Position numbers and translations under genes: made by a program. The notes below the pieces were generated by a model. The model worked only from the letters and a program-made list of their open reading frames with translations, made no database searches and was not told the DNA's origin. This document shows positions 47,056-55,621 of a stretch of 64,000 bases of DNA, piece after piece (position 1 is the stretch's first letter; each line of letters begins with the position of its first letter). Source of the DNA: Akkermansia muciniphila (lineage in GTDB: Bacteria > Verrucomicrobiota > Verrucomicrobiia > Limisphaerales > BJHT01); contig CAMAUZ010000003.1 of assembly GCA_945861535.1 (NCBI GenBank), forward strand, positions 124,001 to 188,000, in the 5' to 3' direction.

Positions 47056-49665
47056 ATGAACACACCGATCATCCGCCATTTTCGCCCCCTGGCCGCCGCC
47101 TCCCTCGTCGCGCTGTCACTGATCGGCTCCCCGCTGCGTGCGGCCGACGCGTTGGCGGAAAAGCTCTCCCCCGACCAGCTCGCGTTCTTCGAGAAAAAGA
47201 TCCGCCCCGTGCTCGTGACGAAATGCTACCAGTGCCACTCCGCCGAGTCCGAGAAAGTCAAAGGCGGCCTGCTGCTCGACACCCGCGACGGCATCCGCAC
47301 GGGCGGCGCGACCGGGCACGGCATCACCCCGCGCGATCTCAAGGACAGCCTCGTCATCCGGGCCATCCGCGGTGACATCAAGGACGGCCTCATGCCGCCC
47401 AAGGAAAAGCTCCCCGCCGACGTGATCGCGGACTTCGAGAAATGGGTGCTCATGGGCGCGCCCGATCCGCGCGAGGGCCTCGCCAAGCTCGCCACGAAAA
47501 AGCCCGACCTCGCCGAGGCCAAAAAATTCTGGTCCTTCCAGCCTCCCGCCAATGCGCCCGTGCCCGCCGTCAAAAACGCCGCCTGGCCAAAGTCCGACCT
47601 CGATCGTTTCATCCTCGCCGCGCTCGAATCGAAAAACCTCCGCCCGGTGGCCGATGCCGACCGCGTCACCCTGCTGCGGCGCGTCACCTTCGATCTCGTC
47701 GGCCTGCCGCCCACGCCCGAGCAAGTCCGTGCGTTTTCCACGGCCGAATCGCCGCGCGCGTTGGAGAAAATCGTGGACGACCTCCTCGCGTCGCCGCAGT
47801 TCGGCGAACGCTGGGGCCGCCACTGGCTCGACATCGCGCGTTACGCCGAGTCCACCGGCAAGGAGCGCAACTACGCCTATCCCCAAGCCTGGCGTTATCG
47901 CGACTACGTCATCGCCGCGCTCAATGCCGACAAGCCCTACGACCAGTTCCTCCGCGAACAAATCGCCGGCGATCTTCTCCCCGCGAAAGACGCGGCCCAG
48001 CGCAACGAACTCCTCATCGCCACCGGCTTCCTCGCCCTCGGTCCGAAAGGCCTCAACGAACGCAACCGCGAGGCCTTCGTGATGGAGATGGTCGATGAAC
48101 AAATCGACGCCACCACCCGCGCCGCCATCGGCCTGACCGTGAGCTGCGCGCGCTGCCACGATCACAAGTTCGACCCCATCTCGACCCGTGATTACTACGC
48201 GCTGGCCGGCATCTTCAAGAGCAGCCACACCTACTACGGAACCGGCGGCGGCGACGCGAACAAGAACCGCCAGCCCTCGACCTTGATGCCGCTCGTCAAA
48301 AGCCTCACGCCCGCCGTCGCCCCCGCCATTCCCGCCGCCCCCGCCCCGGTCGCCGCCGCCGCCACCACCACCACCGACGCGGACCCGGAAGCCCTCCTCG
48401 CTCCGCGCGCCAAGACGCTCACGCCCGAGCTGACCGCACGCCTCAAGGAAATGGCGAAGAAGAATCCGAAGTTCGCCGCGCGCCTGAAGTCGATGACCGA
48501 GGAACAAAAACTCGCCGCCCTCCAACGTCAGGGCGAAAATCCGCAACCCGTCAAACCCGCCCAAGCCGCCAAGGCCGCCAAAGCCCAGAAGGCCGCGAAG
48601 AAAAAAGGCGACGGCGTCCAGTCCGAAGCCAAGGCCAGCACCGGCGGCGAACCCAGCGGCGAACTCGCCATGGGCGTGCTCGAAGGCCGCGCCGCCGACT
48701 GCCCCATCTACCTCCGCGGCGAACTCGAGGAAAAAGGCCCCGTCATTCCGCGCGGTTTCGTCAGCGTGCTCGCGACGGCCTCCACCCCCAAGATCAACCC
48801 CGCCCACAGCGGCCGCCTCGAACTCGCCCACTGGCTTACCAGCCGCGACAACCCGCTCACCGCCCGCGTCATGGCCAACCGCGTCTGGCAGCATCTCTTC
48901 GGCCAGGGCCTCGTCAGCACGCCCGACAACTTCGGCGCCACCGGCGAGCGGCCCACGCATCCCGAGCTGCTCGATTATCTCGCCCACCAAGTCATGGACC
49001 AGCAGTGGTCCCTCAAACGCCTCGTCCGCGCCATCGTCCTCAGCCGCACCTACCAGCTCAGCGCCAACAGCGACGCCACGAACTTCGCCGCCGATCCCGA
49101 CAATCATCTCCTCTGGCACGCCAACCAGCGCCGCCTCGACGCCGAGTCCATCCGCGACGCCGCCCTCGCCGTCAGCGGCCAGCTCGACCTCGCTCCGCCC
49201 CACGGCTCGCCCGTCGCCGTCCTGGGCGATGGCGACATCGGCCGCGGCAACGGGCGCGGCGGGCTCAAGGCCGAGAGCCGCAAACGCAGCGTCTATCTGC
49301 CCATCGTCCGCGACCTGCTGCCGGACATTCTCGACCTCTTCGACTTCGCCGAACCCAGCCTCGTCGTCGCCGAGCGCGACGTGACGAACGTCCCGTCCCA
49401 AGCCCTTTTCATGTTGAACAGCCCGTTCATCTACAACCAGTCCGCCGCGCTCGCGCAGTCGCTCGAGGCCGAGACCGACGCCTCGCGCCGCATCACCACC
49501 GCATACCTGCGCACGCTCGCGCGCCTGCCCACGCCCGCCGAGCAGCAGCGCGCCGAACAATTCATCGCCAAGCTCACCGGCACGCCCGGATCGAAAGCCG
49601 CCGCCGCCTGGGCCACCTTCACCCAGGCCCTGCTCGCCTCCGCCGAATTCCGTTTCCTCAATTAA
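47056..49665 (+). CDS. PSCyt1-DUF1549-DUF1553 domain protein (cytochrome c-like, exported)
   Basis: An 869-residue exported protein. Signal peptide (LAAASLVALSLIGSPLRAAD), PSCyt1 haem motif CYQCHSAESEKVKGGLLLDT near residue 56, DUF1549 (RRVTFDLVGLPPTPEQ, CARCHDHKFDPI), a long Ala/Lys/Pro-rich low-complexity insert (about residues 410-530), and DUF1553 (DNPLTARVMANRVWQHLFGQ, NQRRLDAESIRDAAL). It is paired with the DUF1501 gene at 49912, the usual arrangement in these phyla, although a family K repeat lies between. The stop codon TAA overlaps the repeat end TTAAACCGTGACC. It is a paralogue of the gene at 20314. Function unknown. Confidence 0.92.
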   Translation: MNTPIIRHFRPLAAASLVALSLIGSPLRAADALAEKLSPDQLAFFEKKIRPVLVTKCYQCHSAESEKVKGGLLLDTRDGIRTGGATGHGITPRDLKDSLVIRAIRGDIKDGLMPPKEKLPADVIADFEKWVLMGAPDPREGLAKLATKKPDLAEAKKFWSFQPPANAPVPAVKNAAWPKSDLDRFILAALESKNLRPVADADRVTLLRRVTFDLVGLPPTPEQVRAFSTAESPRALEKIVDDLLASPQFGERWGRHWLDIARYAESTGKERNYAYPQAWRYRDYVIAALNADKPYDQFLREQIAGDLLPAKDAAQRNELLIATGFLALGPKGLNERNREAFVMEMVDEQIDATTRAAIGLTVSCARCHDHKFDPISTRDYYALAGIFKSSHTYYGTGGGDANKNRQPSTLMPLVKSLTPAVAPAIPAAPAPVAAAATTTTDADPEALLAPRAKTLTPELTARLKEMAKKNPKFAARLKSMTEEQKLAALQRQGENPQPVKPAQAAKAAKAQKAAKKKGDGVQSEAKASTGGEPSGELAMGVLEGRAADCPIYLRGELEEKGPVIPRGFVSVLATASTPKINPAHSGRLELAHWLTSRDNPLTARVMANRVWQHLFGQGLVSTPDNFGATGERPTHPELLDYLAHQVMDQQWSLKRLVRAIVLSRTYQLSANSDATNFAADPDNHLLWHANQRRLDAESIRDAALAVSGQLDLAPPHGSPVAVLGDGDIGRGNGRGGLKAESRKRSVYLPIVRDLLPDILDLFDFAEPSLVVAERDVTNVPSQALFMLNSPFIYNQSAALAQSLEAETDASRRITTAYLRTLARLPTPAEQQRAEQFIAKLTGTPGSKAAAAWATFTQALLASAEFRFLN

Positions 49666-49857
49666 ACCGTGACCACTCGTTCGAGCGAATTCAGGTAAAC
49701 CACAGAGACACGATGAACACAGAGAAGACAAAGAATTCTCCGGCCGACATTGAGGTGCTCAATGGTGACTTCCCGGTGCCGCCGCCGCCCCTTGTTTTTC
49801 TCTGTGCTCATCGTGTCTCTGTGGTTTACCGATCGGTTTCCCCTGCATGTACACGGC
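49664..49857. repeat. MITE-like repeat, family K, copy 2
   Basis: The same element as 16684-16877 in opposite orientation: ends TTAAACCGTGACC and CACGGCTAA, inner arms AAACCACAGAGACACGATGA and CATCGTGTCTCTGTGGTTT. It begins on the stop codon of the upstream gene. Confidence 0.75.
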
Positions 49858-49911
49858 TAAGCAAACTGACCGCGCGACTCTCGCACTGATTTTTCAGCCC
49901 ATCCAATCACC

Positions 49912-51348
49912 ATGAACACACCGAATCGCCCCTTCGATTGCACCCACCTCCAGCCCTTCGCCCTGACGCGCCGCGACATGCTCAAGAGCGTCTCCGCCGG
50001 CTTCGGCTACCTCGCCTTCGCCGGCCTGAGCGCCAGCGCCGCCGCGCCGTACCAAAGCCCGCTCCAGCCCAAGGCCCCGCACTTCGCCGCCCGCGCCAAA
50101 CGCGTCATCTTCCTCTCCATGCAGGGCGGCCCGTCCCACCTCGACACCTTTGATTACAAGCCCAAGCTCATCGCCGACGCCGGCCAGGCGGGGCCGGGCA
50201 AAGGCAAGCTGGTCGCGCCCGCCGCCGAGTTCAAACAACGCGGCCAGAGCGGCCTGTGGATTTCCGAAGCCTTCACCAAAGTCGCCAAACATGCCGACGA
50301 CCTGTGCCTCCTGCGCGGCATGCACACCGACATCCCGAACCACCCGCAAGCCTTCGTCCAGATGCACACCGGCAGCGCGCGCTTCGTGCGCCCCTCGCTC
50401 GGCGCCTGGACGCTCTACGGACTCGGCACCGAAAACCAGAATCTCCCCGGCTTCATCACCATCGCCGCGCCGGTCGCGCTCGGTGGCGCGCAGAACTTCG
50501 GCAGCGCCTTCCTGCCCGCCTCGTATCAAGGCACCCGCCTCGACATGCCCGGCGACGCCGAGGCCAAGGGCAACCGAAAGAACACCGCCGAACCCGGCAA
50601 TACCGAAGGCATCGGGAACCTCCGCAACGCCCACCTTTCCCCCGCCGCCCAGCGCGAACAACTCGACCTCGTGCAATCCATGAACCGCGATCTCCTCGCC
50701 GCGCGCGGCGGCAATCCCGAGGTCGAGGGCGTCATCCAGTCCTACGAACTCGCCTTCCGCATGCAGACCGAGATTCCGAAGGTCATGGACATGAGCAAGG
50801 AATCCGCCGCCACTCTGCAGGCGTATGGCATCGGCCAGGGACCGACCAACAACTTCGGCAAGCAATGCCTCATGGCGCGGCGTTTTGCCGAAGCGGGCGT
50901 GCGTTTCATCGAGGTCTGCCACCAGGGCTGGGACCACCACAGCGGCCTCAAAGGCCGGATCGCCTCCAACTGCAACGCCGTCGATCAGCCGATCGCCGCG
51001 CTGCTCACCGACCTCAAGCAACGCGACCTGCTCAAAGACACCCTCGTCATCTGGGGCGGTGAATTCGGCCGCACCCCCGACAACGGCTCCGCCGACGGCC
51101 GCGGTCACAATTCCAAGGGCTACTCGATGTGGCTTGCCGGCGGCGGCATCAAACCCGGCCTCTCCTACGGCGCGACCGACGACTACGGCGCCAAGGCCGT
51201 CGAGAACAAGTTCCACGTCCACGACCTCCACGCGACGATCCTCCACCAGCTCGGCCTCGACCACGAAAAGCTCACCTACCGCTACGCCGGCCGCGACTTC
51301 CGCCTCACCGATGTCTTCGGCCAGGTGCCGAAGGAGATATTGGCGTAA
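49912..51348 (+). CDS. DUF1501 family protein (sulfatase-like fold), partner of the DUF1549/DUF1553 gene
   Basis: A 478-residue DUF1501 protein of a different subgroup from the tandem array at 6.5-10.6 kb. A twin-arginine-like export signal is present as LTRRDMLKSVSAGFGYLAFAG. Landmarks: IFLSMQGGPSHLDTFDYKPK near residue 65, VCHQGWDHHSGLKGR near residue 340, and LVIWGGEFGRTPDNG near residue 380, then GRGHNSKGYSMWLAGGGI. Gene order with the upstream DUF1549/DUF1553 protein is typical for this phylum group and suggests a joint extracytoplasmic role, but no reaction is established. Confidence 0.92.
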   Translation: MNTPNRPFDCTHLQPFALTRRDMLKSVSAGFGYLAFAGLSASAAAPYQSPLQPKAPHFAARAKRVIFLSMQGGPSHLDTFDYKPKLIADAGQAGPGKGKLVAPAAEFKQRGQSGLWISEAFTKVAKHADDLCLLRGMHTDIPNHPQAFVQMHTGSARFVRPSLGAWTLYGLGTENQNLPGFITIAAPVALGGAQNFGSAFLPASYQGTRLDMPGDAEAKGNRKNTAEPGNTEGIGNLRNAHLSPAAQREQLDLVQSMNRDLLAARGGNPEVEGVIQSYELAFRMQTEIPKVMDMSKESAATLQAYGIGQGPTNNFGKQCLMARRFAEAGVRFIEVCHQGWDHHSGLKGRIASNCNAVDQPIAALLTDLKQRDLLKDTLVIWGGEFGRTPDNGSADGRGHNSKGYSMWLAGGGIKPGLSYGATDDYGAKAVENKFHVHDLHATILHQLGLDHEKLTYRYAGRDFRLTDVFGQVPKEILA

Positions 51349-51421
51349 ACGCGAAACTCCGCGGCGGATTTCGCACCGCGGCCAGGAGCGCGGCCTTCCG
51401 ACCCCAGGGTGAAAAACGTCG

Positions 51422-51770
51422 CCGCCAACGTGAGGAGAACCCGAGCACCGAAACGGCGCAGCATGGGGCCATCACACCCGAAAAATGGAGGGGGGAACGT
51501 TGGCAGGCGTCGCCCGTCACTGATCCTGCGGATTCCTCCCGCAGATTCAGGGAGGCCCGCAGATTGGGGACTTTCATCTGTTGGCCTCCCTGAATCTGCT
51601 GGAGGCCTTGCAAACCTGGTTGGAAACGCGTCCCCAGCGGTCCCTGCAGGAGACGGTCTGGGAAGAACCCGAGCGCCAGAAAAAAGCGCAGCATGGAGCC
51701 ATCGTAACCGAAAATGGAGGGGGTACGTTGGCAGGCGGATCGCCCGTCAACCCTGCTGCCAATCGAAACG
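51422..51770. repeat. Long composite repeat, family O, copy 2
   Basis: Matches 19060-19400 in the same order and orientation: GTGAGGAGAACCCGAGC, CAGCATGGGGCCATCACACC, CGGATTCCTCCCGCAGATTC, the mirrored TCCCTGAATCTGCTGGAG, then CAGCATGGAGCCATCGTAAC and TTGGCAGGCGGATCG. It fills the gap between the DUF1501 gene and the accessory region. Confidence 0.7.
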
Positions 51771-51813
51771 AAAGCCCTTTGCGGGCAGTACGACGGATTG
51801 TTAAACTGCCGCC

Positions 51814-52206
51814 ATGAGCAACCAAGATTTCGCCATTCAGGTGATCCGCAAGTTGCCCGGGGAAGCCAGCGTGATGAACATGGCTCAGGAACTCGAACTG
51901 AGCGCCGGCATCGTCCCCAAACCACGCGTCGTCACCGGCGGGTCCTTGCCCGACGAAGCCGGTCCGACCGTTGCGGAACGCAACGGCGGTGTACCGAGTG
52001 CCCACCGCTTCGTCCCTGCCGGAGCCGTTTACCACCTCGAGGCCGGCTCAGCCGGTGAAGCCCGTAAGCTCGCCACGGCCCTCCATCGGCAAGGCGACCC
52101 CAAAGCGGCGGACTTCGCCCGAACCATCAAAAACCGCCGCCGCACCCGCCGGGGCGAACCAGGCTTCGGCCCCGGCGTCTGCGGCACCCGGATCCTTTTT
52201 TGCTAA
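51814..52206 (+). CDS. Hypothetical protein upstream of a nucleotidyltransferase
   Basis: A 130-residue open frame ending 5 bases before the nucleotidyltransferase start, so probably co-transcribed. The first 33 residues (AIQVIRKLPGEASVMNMAQE then LELSAGI) look like the short N-terminal helix pair of small antitoxin-like proteins; the remainder is Arg/Gly/Pro-rich and may be read out of the original frame. I cannot name a family. It could be a degraded antitoxin partner. Treat as uncertain. Confidence 0.45.
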   Translation: MSNQDFAIQVIRKLPGEASVMNMAQELELSAGIVPKPRVVTGGSLPDEAGPTVAERNGGVPSAHRFVPAGAVYHLEAGSAGEARKLATALHRQGDPKAADFARTIKNRRRTRRGEPGFGPGVCGTRILFC

Positions 52207-52211
52207 ACCTC

Positions 52212-52679
52212 ATGGACCTTTTTCAAGAGTTACAAAGCCTCCTCGCCACGCTGCGCCGTGACGCCGTGCCCCACGCCCTGTGTGGCGGTCTGGCGCTCGC
52301 GGTTCATGGCCTCGTTCGCGCCACGGAGGATATTGACCTGCTCGTCGAAGCGTCCGCCCTGCCGCGCCTCCGCGCCGCCGTCGAACCGCTGGGCTTTCGT
52401 TTCGATCCGTGCGCCATGAGCTTCCAGAATGGCGGCGTGACCATTTATCGCCTGCTCAAGACCGCCGGTGAAGATTTCGTGCTGCTGGACCTCTTGCTCG
52501 TCACGCCGCTGACCCAGCCCGCTTGGGACACCCGGTGCGTGGCCGAGACGGACTTCGGCCCCGTGAACGTGGTTTCCCCCGCCGGCCTGATCCACCTGAA
52601 AAACCTGCGCCACAGCGGCCAGGACCAGGACGACATCCGCCAACTCCAGTCATTGACCGATGAAACCCCAGACACCTGA
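52212..52679 (+). CDS. Nucleotidyltransferase-fold protein (AbiEii/MNT-like)
   Basis: A 155-residue protein with the minimal nucleotidyltransferase core: ALCGGLALAVHGLVRATEDIDLLVE near residue 20, split as the Gly-rich GGLALAVHG and the metal pair in TEDIDLLV. The region after it (FGPVNVVSPAGLIHLKNLRH, DQDDIRQLQ) matches proteins annotated as AbiEii-like or DUF6036 nucleotidyltransferases, often toxin components. Short genes on both sides (51814 and 52681) are packed tightly against it, consistent with a toxin-antitoxin or defence module; that role is inference. The ATG at 52212 is preferred over a TTG at 52200. Confidence 0.8.
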   Translation: MDLFQELQSLLATLRRDAVPHALCGGLALAVHGLVRATEDIDLLVEASALPRLRAAVEPLGFRFDPCAMSFQNGGVTIYRLLKTAGEDFVLLDLLLVTPLTQPAWDTRCVAETDFGPVNVVSPAGLIHLKNLRHSGQDQDDIRQLQSLTDETPDT

Positions 52680-52680
52680 C

Positions 52681-52833
52681 ATGTCCCCCAGCGCCGTGAC
52701 CCACCGTCTGCGCCGCGTTGCCGAACTGGTGCGCGTCTGTCGCGCCCTGGCTGGCTCCCGTCGCCCTGGCAAACGTCCCCGGAGGTCCGTGAACGAGCCT
52801 TCCCAACCGGCACCCCTCATAACCCGACCATGA
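52681..52833 (+). CDS. Small helical protein following the nucleotidyltransferase
   Basis: A 50-residue open frame whose ATG is one base past the nucleotidyltransferase stop. It begins MSPSAVTHRLRRVAELVRVC, a helix-turn-helix-like or short amphipathic helical sequence, then becomes Arg/Pro-rich. The tight spacing argues that it is a real gene and a likely partner of the nucleotidyltransferase. No family can be named with confidence. Confidence 0.5.
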   Translation: MSPSAVTHRLRRVAELVRVCRALAGSRRPGKRPRRSVNEPSQPAPLITRP

Positions 52834-52880
52834 AATCAAAAATCCCCTGCCGCTTCACCCGCAATCCGCACCCCGCTCCA

Positions 52881-53050
52881 CCGCGCTCCTGTCGCCTTGA
52901 CTGCATAGTCACACCTTAGTTTTTTGCGGCTGTCCGAGCTGGTGAAGTCCTGGAGAGACGGACGAAAATAGCCCGGCACTTGAGTGCGGGGCAGGTGGCC
53001 GGGAAAACGGAAAGTGCCGGCAGGGACGGTCTGGTTGGTGGCGTATCCAG
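52881..53050. repeat. Fragments of families F and R
   Basis: 52881-52918 is the end of a family F element (GCGCTCCTGTCGCCTTGACT, CATAGTCACACCTTA). It is followed by a family R unit (AGACGGACGAAAATAGCCCG, GGGCAGGTGGCCGGGAAAAC), of which further copies lie at 55078-55250 and, inverted, 57905-58003. Confidence 0.6.
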
Positions 53051-53071
53051 AATGTGGTGTGCAATACCGCG

Positions 53072-53473
53072 TCACTTCAGCAGGGCGGTAAAGCCCGCCT
53101 GCTCGAAATGCTGGTCACCGGTGAGCGCTTGCTGGACGCCGGCGTCTTCCATCACCACGAAAGAGATGCAATCCGTCAGCGACCATTCCTTGTCGGGACG
53201 ATCGCCATAGAGACGCAATCCCCGCTGCACCCACTCCGGGTTGGCACGGATGATCTTCACCTTGGGATCCTGCTCCAAGCTGCGAATGAACGGCAGCACC
53301 AATCTCCGGCTGGTGGACTCCGCCAGGGCATCCGCAAACTCCGTCAGCACCCATTAGGTGGTGAGAAGCTGCTCCCGTAGCTGGCGCGCCGCGGCGACCA
53401 CGCGCGCGTGGTGCTGGTCGGCACGGTTGAGCAGGGCGACGAAATAGAAGGTGTCCCCGAACACCGCCTTCAT
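53072..53473 (-). pseudogene. PIN-domain toxin gene interrupted by a nonsense codon
   Basis: From the ATG at 53473 the frame reads MKAVFGDTFYFVALLNRADQ, a typical PIN ribonuclease start with its first catalytic Asp. Codon 40 is TAA (53354-53356), inside the sequence LLTT-stop-WVLTEFADAL. Beyond it the same frame continues to the natural end with TDCISFVVMEDAGVQQAL and the remaining acidic residues, 133 codons in all, so a single substitution is the simplest explanation. The start overlaps the antitoxin stop in an ATGA. A frameshift is not needed. The product should be non-toxic unless readthrough or re-initiation (GTG at 53350) occurs. Confidence 0.85.
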
Positions 53474-53685
53474 AATTTGCGATGCCCGTGGAGATAATGG
53501 TCGAGATTGGCCGCCAGGTCGGCGGGCAGGTCTTCCGCCGCGCCGATGTAGGCGGCATAACGCTCCGCAAAGGAGGGCGGAGCCAGCGAGTCAGGAATGG
53601 TCAACTGCACTTCCGTGCCGTCGGGTAACTCCAGACCGGCCGGCAGGGTGAGCTTTCCCCCGGCTGATTTAACGGTGCAAGTCAT
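53470..53685 (-). CDS. Antitoxin of the PIN toxin module
   Basis: A 71-residue protein upstream of, and overlapping by four bases, the PIN-domain gene. The N-terminal half is a beta-rich segment (TVKSAGGKLTLPAGLELPDG then TEVQLTIPD) like small AbrB/DUF104-type antitoxins, the C-terminal half (FAERYAAYIGAAEDLPADLA) a helix that would contact the toxin. Exact family is uncertain. It remains intact although its toxin gene carries a stop codon. Confidence 0.75.
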   Translation of the reverse strand: MTCTVKSAGGKLTLPAGLELPDGTEVQLTIPDSLAPPSFAERYAAYIGAAEDLPADLAANLDHYLHGHRKL

Positions 53686-53930
53686 GGCCTGTTGTTAGCA
53701 CCGGCCAGACCCGGAAGCAAGCCTGCCCATGCGGCGAAGGAACCCGGAGTGCCGGGCGGCGTCAACGGCACTGGCGGGGGCGGACGCGGTGGAGGCATAG
53801 CCGCACTCCCGGACACGCATCTCCGCCACTACCGGACAGGTGGTGTGTCAACTTCCGAATGGCAAAAATGGGACTGACCCTTTTCAGCCTGACGCGAGAG
53901 GAGATACCAGCCCTGTTTGAGCGAACTGAG

Positions 53931-54146
53931 TCAGAGATTCTCCAACAGTTCTTCCAATGTGATGTCCGCCTGTTTGAGGATGGATTGCAACGTCTTCGGG
54001 CGAATCTACCGGTGCATCGGTACGCAGGGATGCAACCCGCCCTTGGCATAGTGACAGTGGGAACCCGTCTGCCGTTGAAACACAAAGCCGAGCCGCTTCA
54101 AAGCTCGGCAGACTTCATCGCCGGAGAGGTCCCGCGGCAATTTCAT
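53931..54146 (-). pseudogene. hicA: HicA toxin gene interrupted by a nonsense codon
   Basis: From the ATG at 54146 the frame reads MKLPRDLSGDEVCRALKRLG, then FQRQTGSHCHYAKGG with the catalytic His of HicA mRNA interferases, CVPMHR, and at codon 47 a TAG (54006-54008). The frame then continues IRPKTLQSILKQADITLEEL to a normal end, 71 coding codons in all. A GAG-to-TAG change would explain it. The ATG overlaps the hicB stop (ATGA). The shortened 46-residue product would lack the C-terminal helix and is probably inactive. Confidence 0.85.
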
Positions 54147-54355
54147 GCGGCGGCCAGCAGGGGGTCTTGGGCAAAGTGCATGCGAATGGACCAGCGTAGT
54201 TCTGGCGCGCCCTCCTCGAACCGGCAGCGCACCAAGTCACGAATCATGGCCGGCAGCGTATCGAGTGACTCCGCCTGCGTGGCCATCTCCGGCTCATGGC
54301 AGGTGGCCACGAACCATTCGCCGTCCTGCTCTACGTGAAATTGGAGTTCTTTCAT
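54143..54355 (-). CDS. hicB: HicB-like antitoxin (partner of the broken HicA)
   Basis: A 70-residue partial-RNase-H-like HicB domain: FHVEQDGEWFVATCHEPEMA, then TLPAMIRDLVRCRFEEG. It is encoded directly upstream of the HicA remnant with a four-base overlap. There is no DNA-binding domain, as in short HicB proteins. It could still neutralise related HicA toxins such as that at 54528, which is speculation. Confidence 0.8.
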   Translation of the reverse strand: MKELQFHVEQDGEWFVATCHEPEMATQAESLDTLPAMIRDLVRCRFEEGAPELRWSIRMHFAQDPLLAAA

Positions 54356-54450
54356 GGCGGCAGGCTAGGCGGGCCGCGGAATCGCGTCAACGGCTCGGAC
54401 ACGCGAGGGAAACCAAGGCTTGTTTGCGGCAGCGGAAAGAGTAGCGCTGG

Positions 54451-54525
54451 GTAGCCGCCGAGGTCAGGACGCGGACCGGACGCCGCGATGACCGAGGGAA
54501 TCAGCCTATTGACCTCGGCGGGTAC
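54451..54525. repeat. Palindromic repeat, family D (variant)
   Basis: Arms GTAGCCGCCGAGGTCA and its mirror TGACCTCGGCGGGTAC. It separates the two HicAB modules and ends 3 bases before the stop of the downstream hicA. Confidence 0.6.
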
Positions 54526-54527
54526 GA

Positions 54528-54746
54528 CTAACGAAACTCGTCCACGTCCAAGCCACTGCCTTCGATGATGCTTTTGAGCGTGCCAAGCGGGATGGGTTTG
54601 CTCCCGTGCATGGCCACGATGACCTGTCGCCCATTGGTGTGCCGCCACTTCTGATGACTGCCGGATTGCCCCGCCAGCACAAAGCCATGCCGCCGCAGAA
54701 CCTTGACGATCTCCTTCGCGTTACAGACTGGAAACCGCTGGCTCAC
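54528..54746 (-). CDS. hicA: HicA family mRNA interferase toxin, intact
   Basis: A 72-residue double-stranded-RNA-binding-fold ribonuclease: NAKEIVKVLRRHGFVLAGQS, GSHQKWRH with the catalytic His, VIVAMHGSKPIPLGTLKSII. The start is the GTG at 54746, which overlaps the hicB stop in GTGA; the longer frame to 54809 runs into hicB. Complete, unlike the HicA 400 bases downstream. HicA cleaves mRNA when free of HicB. Confidence 0.88.
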   Translation of the reverse strand: MSQRFPVCNAKEIVKVLRRHGFVLAGQSGSHQKWRHTNGRQVIVAMHGSKPIPLGTLKSIIEGSGLDVDEFR

Positions 54747-54946
54747 GGCACGGCGAGTTCGAGCATTTTTGCGCCCTTGGCCAGCTTCATCGGGGCTGGC
54801 TCGAACCACAGCGCCAGGGCTTCTTTGGCATTCGCCACCGCCTCCGCTTCCGTGTCACCGGCGGTGGCGCAGCCGGGCAACTCGGGGAATACGGCGGACC
54901 AACGGTTCGTTTCCGCATCCAGTTCAACCAACAGGCGCAATTTCAT
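54743..54946 (-). CDS. hicB: HicB family antitoxin
   Basis: A 67-residue HicB domain: LLVELDAETNRWSAVFPELP, GCATAGDTEAEAVANAKEAL. It lacks a C-terminal DNA-binding domain. It lies upstream of hicA with a four-base overlap, the antitoxin-first order also seen in the neighbouring broken module. Confidence 0.88.
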   Translation of the reverse strand: MKLRLLVELDAETNRWSAVFPELPGCATAGDTEAEAVANAKEALALWFEPAPMKLAKGAKMLELAVP

Positions 54947-55077
54947 GCCCCGAGACTAGCTTTGGCGCGTGATGCAAGCAAGCGTGCCCATGCGGCGAAG
55001 GAACCCGGAGCGCGGGTGGTGGCGGCGGCGCGGGCAGGCGCGGACACAGAACAAGGGCGACTGATTTTCCAGCCTCT

Positions 55078-55250
55078 GTCCGAGCAGTCGTGGTCCCGCA
55101 GGGACGGACGAAAATGGCCCGGCACTTGAGTGCTGGGCAGGTGGCCGGGAAAACGGAAAGTCTCGGCAGGGACGGCAGAGGGGTAGCATGGAGGTGCTGT
55201 CGTCCCTGACGGGACTTGCTTGGCCACCGCCGCTGACCCAGCACTGAGTA
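55078..55250. repeat. Dispersed repeat, family R
   Basis: Contains GGGACGGACGAAAATGGCCC, GGCACTTGAGTGCTGGGCAG and GGTGGCCGGGAAAACGGAAA, matching 52944-53030 and, inverted, 57905-58003. The hairpin GCACTTGAGTGC is conserved. Together with the next repeat it fills the gap 54947-55621, where I see no gene. Confidence 0.65.
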
Positions 55251-55255
55251 TATGT

Positions 55256-55465
55256 TTAGGCCCAACGGGGCGGTGACATACCAGCCCAGGGCAAAGCGCA
55301 GCGCCGCCCTGGGTTGCATCGCCAAATGGAAGTTAGCCCTGAAGGGGCGCGCTATGGCGGCGCGGCGCGGGCAGATGGGTCGCCCCTTCAGGGCTTGGGT
55401 GCTTTGCCTACGCCAACCCAGGGCGATGCCCTGGGCTGGTATAGGGCCGCCCCGTTGGGGCTAAA
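55256..55465. repeat. Palindromic repeat, family L, copy 2
   Basis: Ends TTTAGGCCCAACGGGGCGG and the mirror CCGCCCCGTTGGGGCTAAA; inner stems CATACCAGCCCAGGGCAAAG and GATGCCCTGGGCTGGTAT, and CCTGAAGGGGCG with CGCCCCTTCAGG. Divergent relative of 16873-17085. Confidence 0.75.
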
Positions 55466-55621
55466 CACATTCATCACTCAAGTGCTGGGCTATTGTCTTC
55501 CACCCTCTGGGCTGGGGATGGGGAGCGATGACTTGGGAGATACTGTCGTGCGTCGGGATGCGGACTTTACAATTGAATGTCAAAAGTTAGGACTGACCAC
55601 TCATTGACCCAAAAGACCCGC

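Noticed and set aside
47116-49731. Minus-strand open frame of 871 codons
   Set aside because: It mirrors the DUF1549/DUF1553 gene on the plus strand, which has a signal peptide, CxxCH motifs and domain signatures; the minus product is Gly/Glu/Arg-rich noise.
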